Below, piece after piece: positions 5,384 to 6,199 of a stretch of DNA of 6,199 nt. Numbering within the stretch: the first letter of the stretch is position 1; every line of letters begins with the position of its first letter. The notes under the pieces were generated by a model that saw only the letters and a list, made by a program, of their open reading frames with translations, did no database searches and was not told the DNA's origin. This DNA comes from Clostridiales bacterium (GTDB lineage: Bacteria; Bacillota; Clostridia; Lachnospirales; CAG-274). The stretch lies in contig JAJQCI010000032.1 in assembly GCA_021202835.1 (NCBI GenBank), positions 2,163-8,361 on the forward strand. Direction: 5' to 3'. Position numbers and translations under genes: made by a program.

Positions 5384-6199
5384 TTATTCTATGTTTTGAA
5401 CCTGTTCCCTTACTTTTTCTATTTCGCTTTTAAGCTCTACTATTGAGCTTGTTATAATAAGGTCGTTGCTTTTTGAACCTATTGTATTTACCTCTCTGTT
5501 CATCTCCTGAACGAGAAAGTCAAGCTTTCTGCCTATGGAGTTTTCCTCCTGCATAATTACTCCCATTTGGTTTATATGGCTGTAAAGCCTTGTAAGCTCT
5601 TCGTCAATGCAGGATTTTTCCGCAAATATGGCAACCTCGGTTAAAATTCTGCCTTCGTCTGCCCCTAAGTCGTTAAGCTCGGAGATTCTGTCTGTAAGTC
5701 TCTGTTTATATTCCTCAGCAACATAGGGTGCTCTTTCCTTTACTTTATCGGTTATTTCCTTTATAACGACAAGCTTTTCGGTTATGTCTGCCTTGAGATG
5801 TTCCCCTTCTCTTATTCTCATTTCAACAAAGCCATTAAGAGCCTTGCCTACGGCTTCGCTGAGCCCCTGCCAAACCTCGTCGTTTTCATCAAGAGAAGCC
5901 TTTTCAACGCTTATAACATCGGGAAAACGTGCAATAAGCCCTACTGTCAGCTTGTCTTCCAAAGAATATCTTTCTTTAATATTTTTAAGAACGTCGGTGT
6001 AGCAGTCGGCAAGGGCCTCATTTAAGCTAACCTTATAATCGTCCTTTGAAAATGTTTCGAAATTAACGAAAACATCTGTTTTTCCCCTTAAAATTTCCTT
6101 TGAAACGGCCTTCTTAATTTTGTCTTCATAAGAAAGCATAATTCTGGGGAGCTTTATTGTAATATCGTTATATCTGTGGTTTACCGCTCTTATTTCAAC
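5384..6199 (-). CDS. YicC/YloC-family endoribonuclease, 5' end cut by the window edge
   Basis: The open frame enters from beyond base 6199, so the true start is outside; an internal ATG at 6139 is not the start, because the 20 codons before it read as family sequence (VEIRAVNHRYNDITIKLPRI). The 271 visible residues compare with about 290 for full YicC/YloC, leaving about 20 missing. The N-terminal YicC domain fills roughly the first 150 residues and includes the MRxxEGxxLxxDI pattern. The C-terminal DUF1732 region carries EELTRLYSHINQ, GRKLDFLVQEMNRE, NTIGSKSNDL and the characteristic ending KVREQVQNIE. E. coli YicC was described as an endoribonuclease involved in small-RNA turnover; function here is by family. 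It leads the cluster in B. subtilis too (yloC). The TAA stop lies 87 bases before remA. Confidence 0.95.
   Translation of the reverse strand, partial: VEIRAVNHRYNDITIKLPRIMLSYEDKIKKAVSKEILRGKTDVFVNFETFSKDDYKVSLNEALADCYTDVLKNIKERYSLEDKLTVGLIARFPDVISVEKASLDENDEVWQGLSEAVGKALNGFVEMRIREGEHLKADITEKLVVIKEITDKVKERAPYVAEEYKQRLTDRISELNDLGADEGRILTEVAIFAEKSCIDEELTRLYSHINQMGVIMQEENSIGRKLDFLVQEMNREVNTIGSKSNDLIITSSIVELKSEIEKVREQVQNIE

Noticed and set aside
5798..6025. Overlapping plus-strand open frames within yicC (5784-6002 and 5798-6025)
   Set aside because: Both are antisense to conserved YicC coding sequence, overlap each other in different frames and show no motif or ribosome binding site.
6137..6139. 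Internal ATG as the start of YicC
   Set aside because: The 20 codons upstream are open and encode typical YicC N-terminal sequence, so the gene starts beyond the window.

Overview
The window is one continuous, co-directional gene cluster, all on the minus strand. It matches the conserved Bacillota (Firmicutes) housekeeping cluster yicC/yloC - remA - gmk - rpoZ - priA - def - fmt. RemA, the gene order, the strong AGGAGG-type ribosome binding sites and a hand-counted GC of about 40% (in gmk and in the last gene) point to an anaerobic Clostridia-type organism. I cannot place it to genus.

Layout, read in the direction of transcription from high to low coordinates. First comes a YicC/YloC-family endoribonuclease that lacks only about 20 N-terminal residues, cut by the window edge (6199-5384). 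An 87-base gap with an unusual three-part inverted repeat follows (about 5380-5323). Then come the biofilm/matrix regulator RemA (5296-5033), guanylate kinase (5040-4423) and the RNA polymerase omega subunit with a long acidic tail (4421-3990). A 51-base gap holds a terminator-like hairpin that covers the next ribosome binding site (3966-3943). After it come the primosomal helicase PriA (3938-1728), peptide deformylase (1713-1240) and methionyl-tRNA formyltransferase (1240-317). A short leader without a terminator leads to the start of a Fic-family protein (268 to beyond base 1).

The genes share a growth-related theme: nucleotide supply (Gmk), transcription (omega), restart of replication forks (PriA), and the start and finish of formyl-methionine protein synthesis (Fmt and Def). 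RNA processing (YicC) and a developmental regulator (RemA) lie at the front. Most junctions are tight: remA and gmk overlap by 8 bases, gmk and rpoZ are 1 base apart, the priA stop codon sits in the def ribosome binding site, and def and fmt share one base. Expression is therefore probably coupled.

Departures from the Bacillus subtilis arrangement are the absence of coaBC between rpoZ and priA, and a Fic gene after fmt where rsmB would be expected. I see no mobile element, CRISPR array, rRNA, tRNA or clear undescribed multi-gene system. The most interesting signals are the two intergenic RNA/DNA structures, the acidic tail on omega, and the Fic protein with a visible self-inhibition motif.
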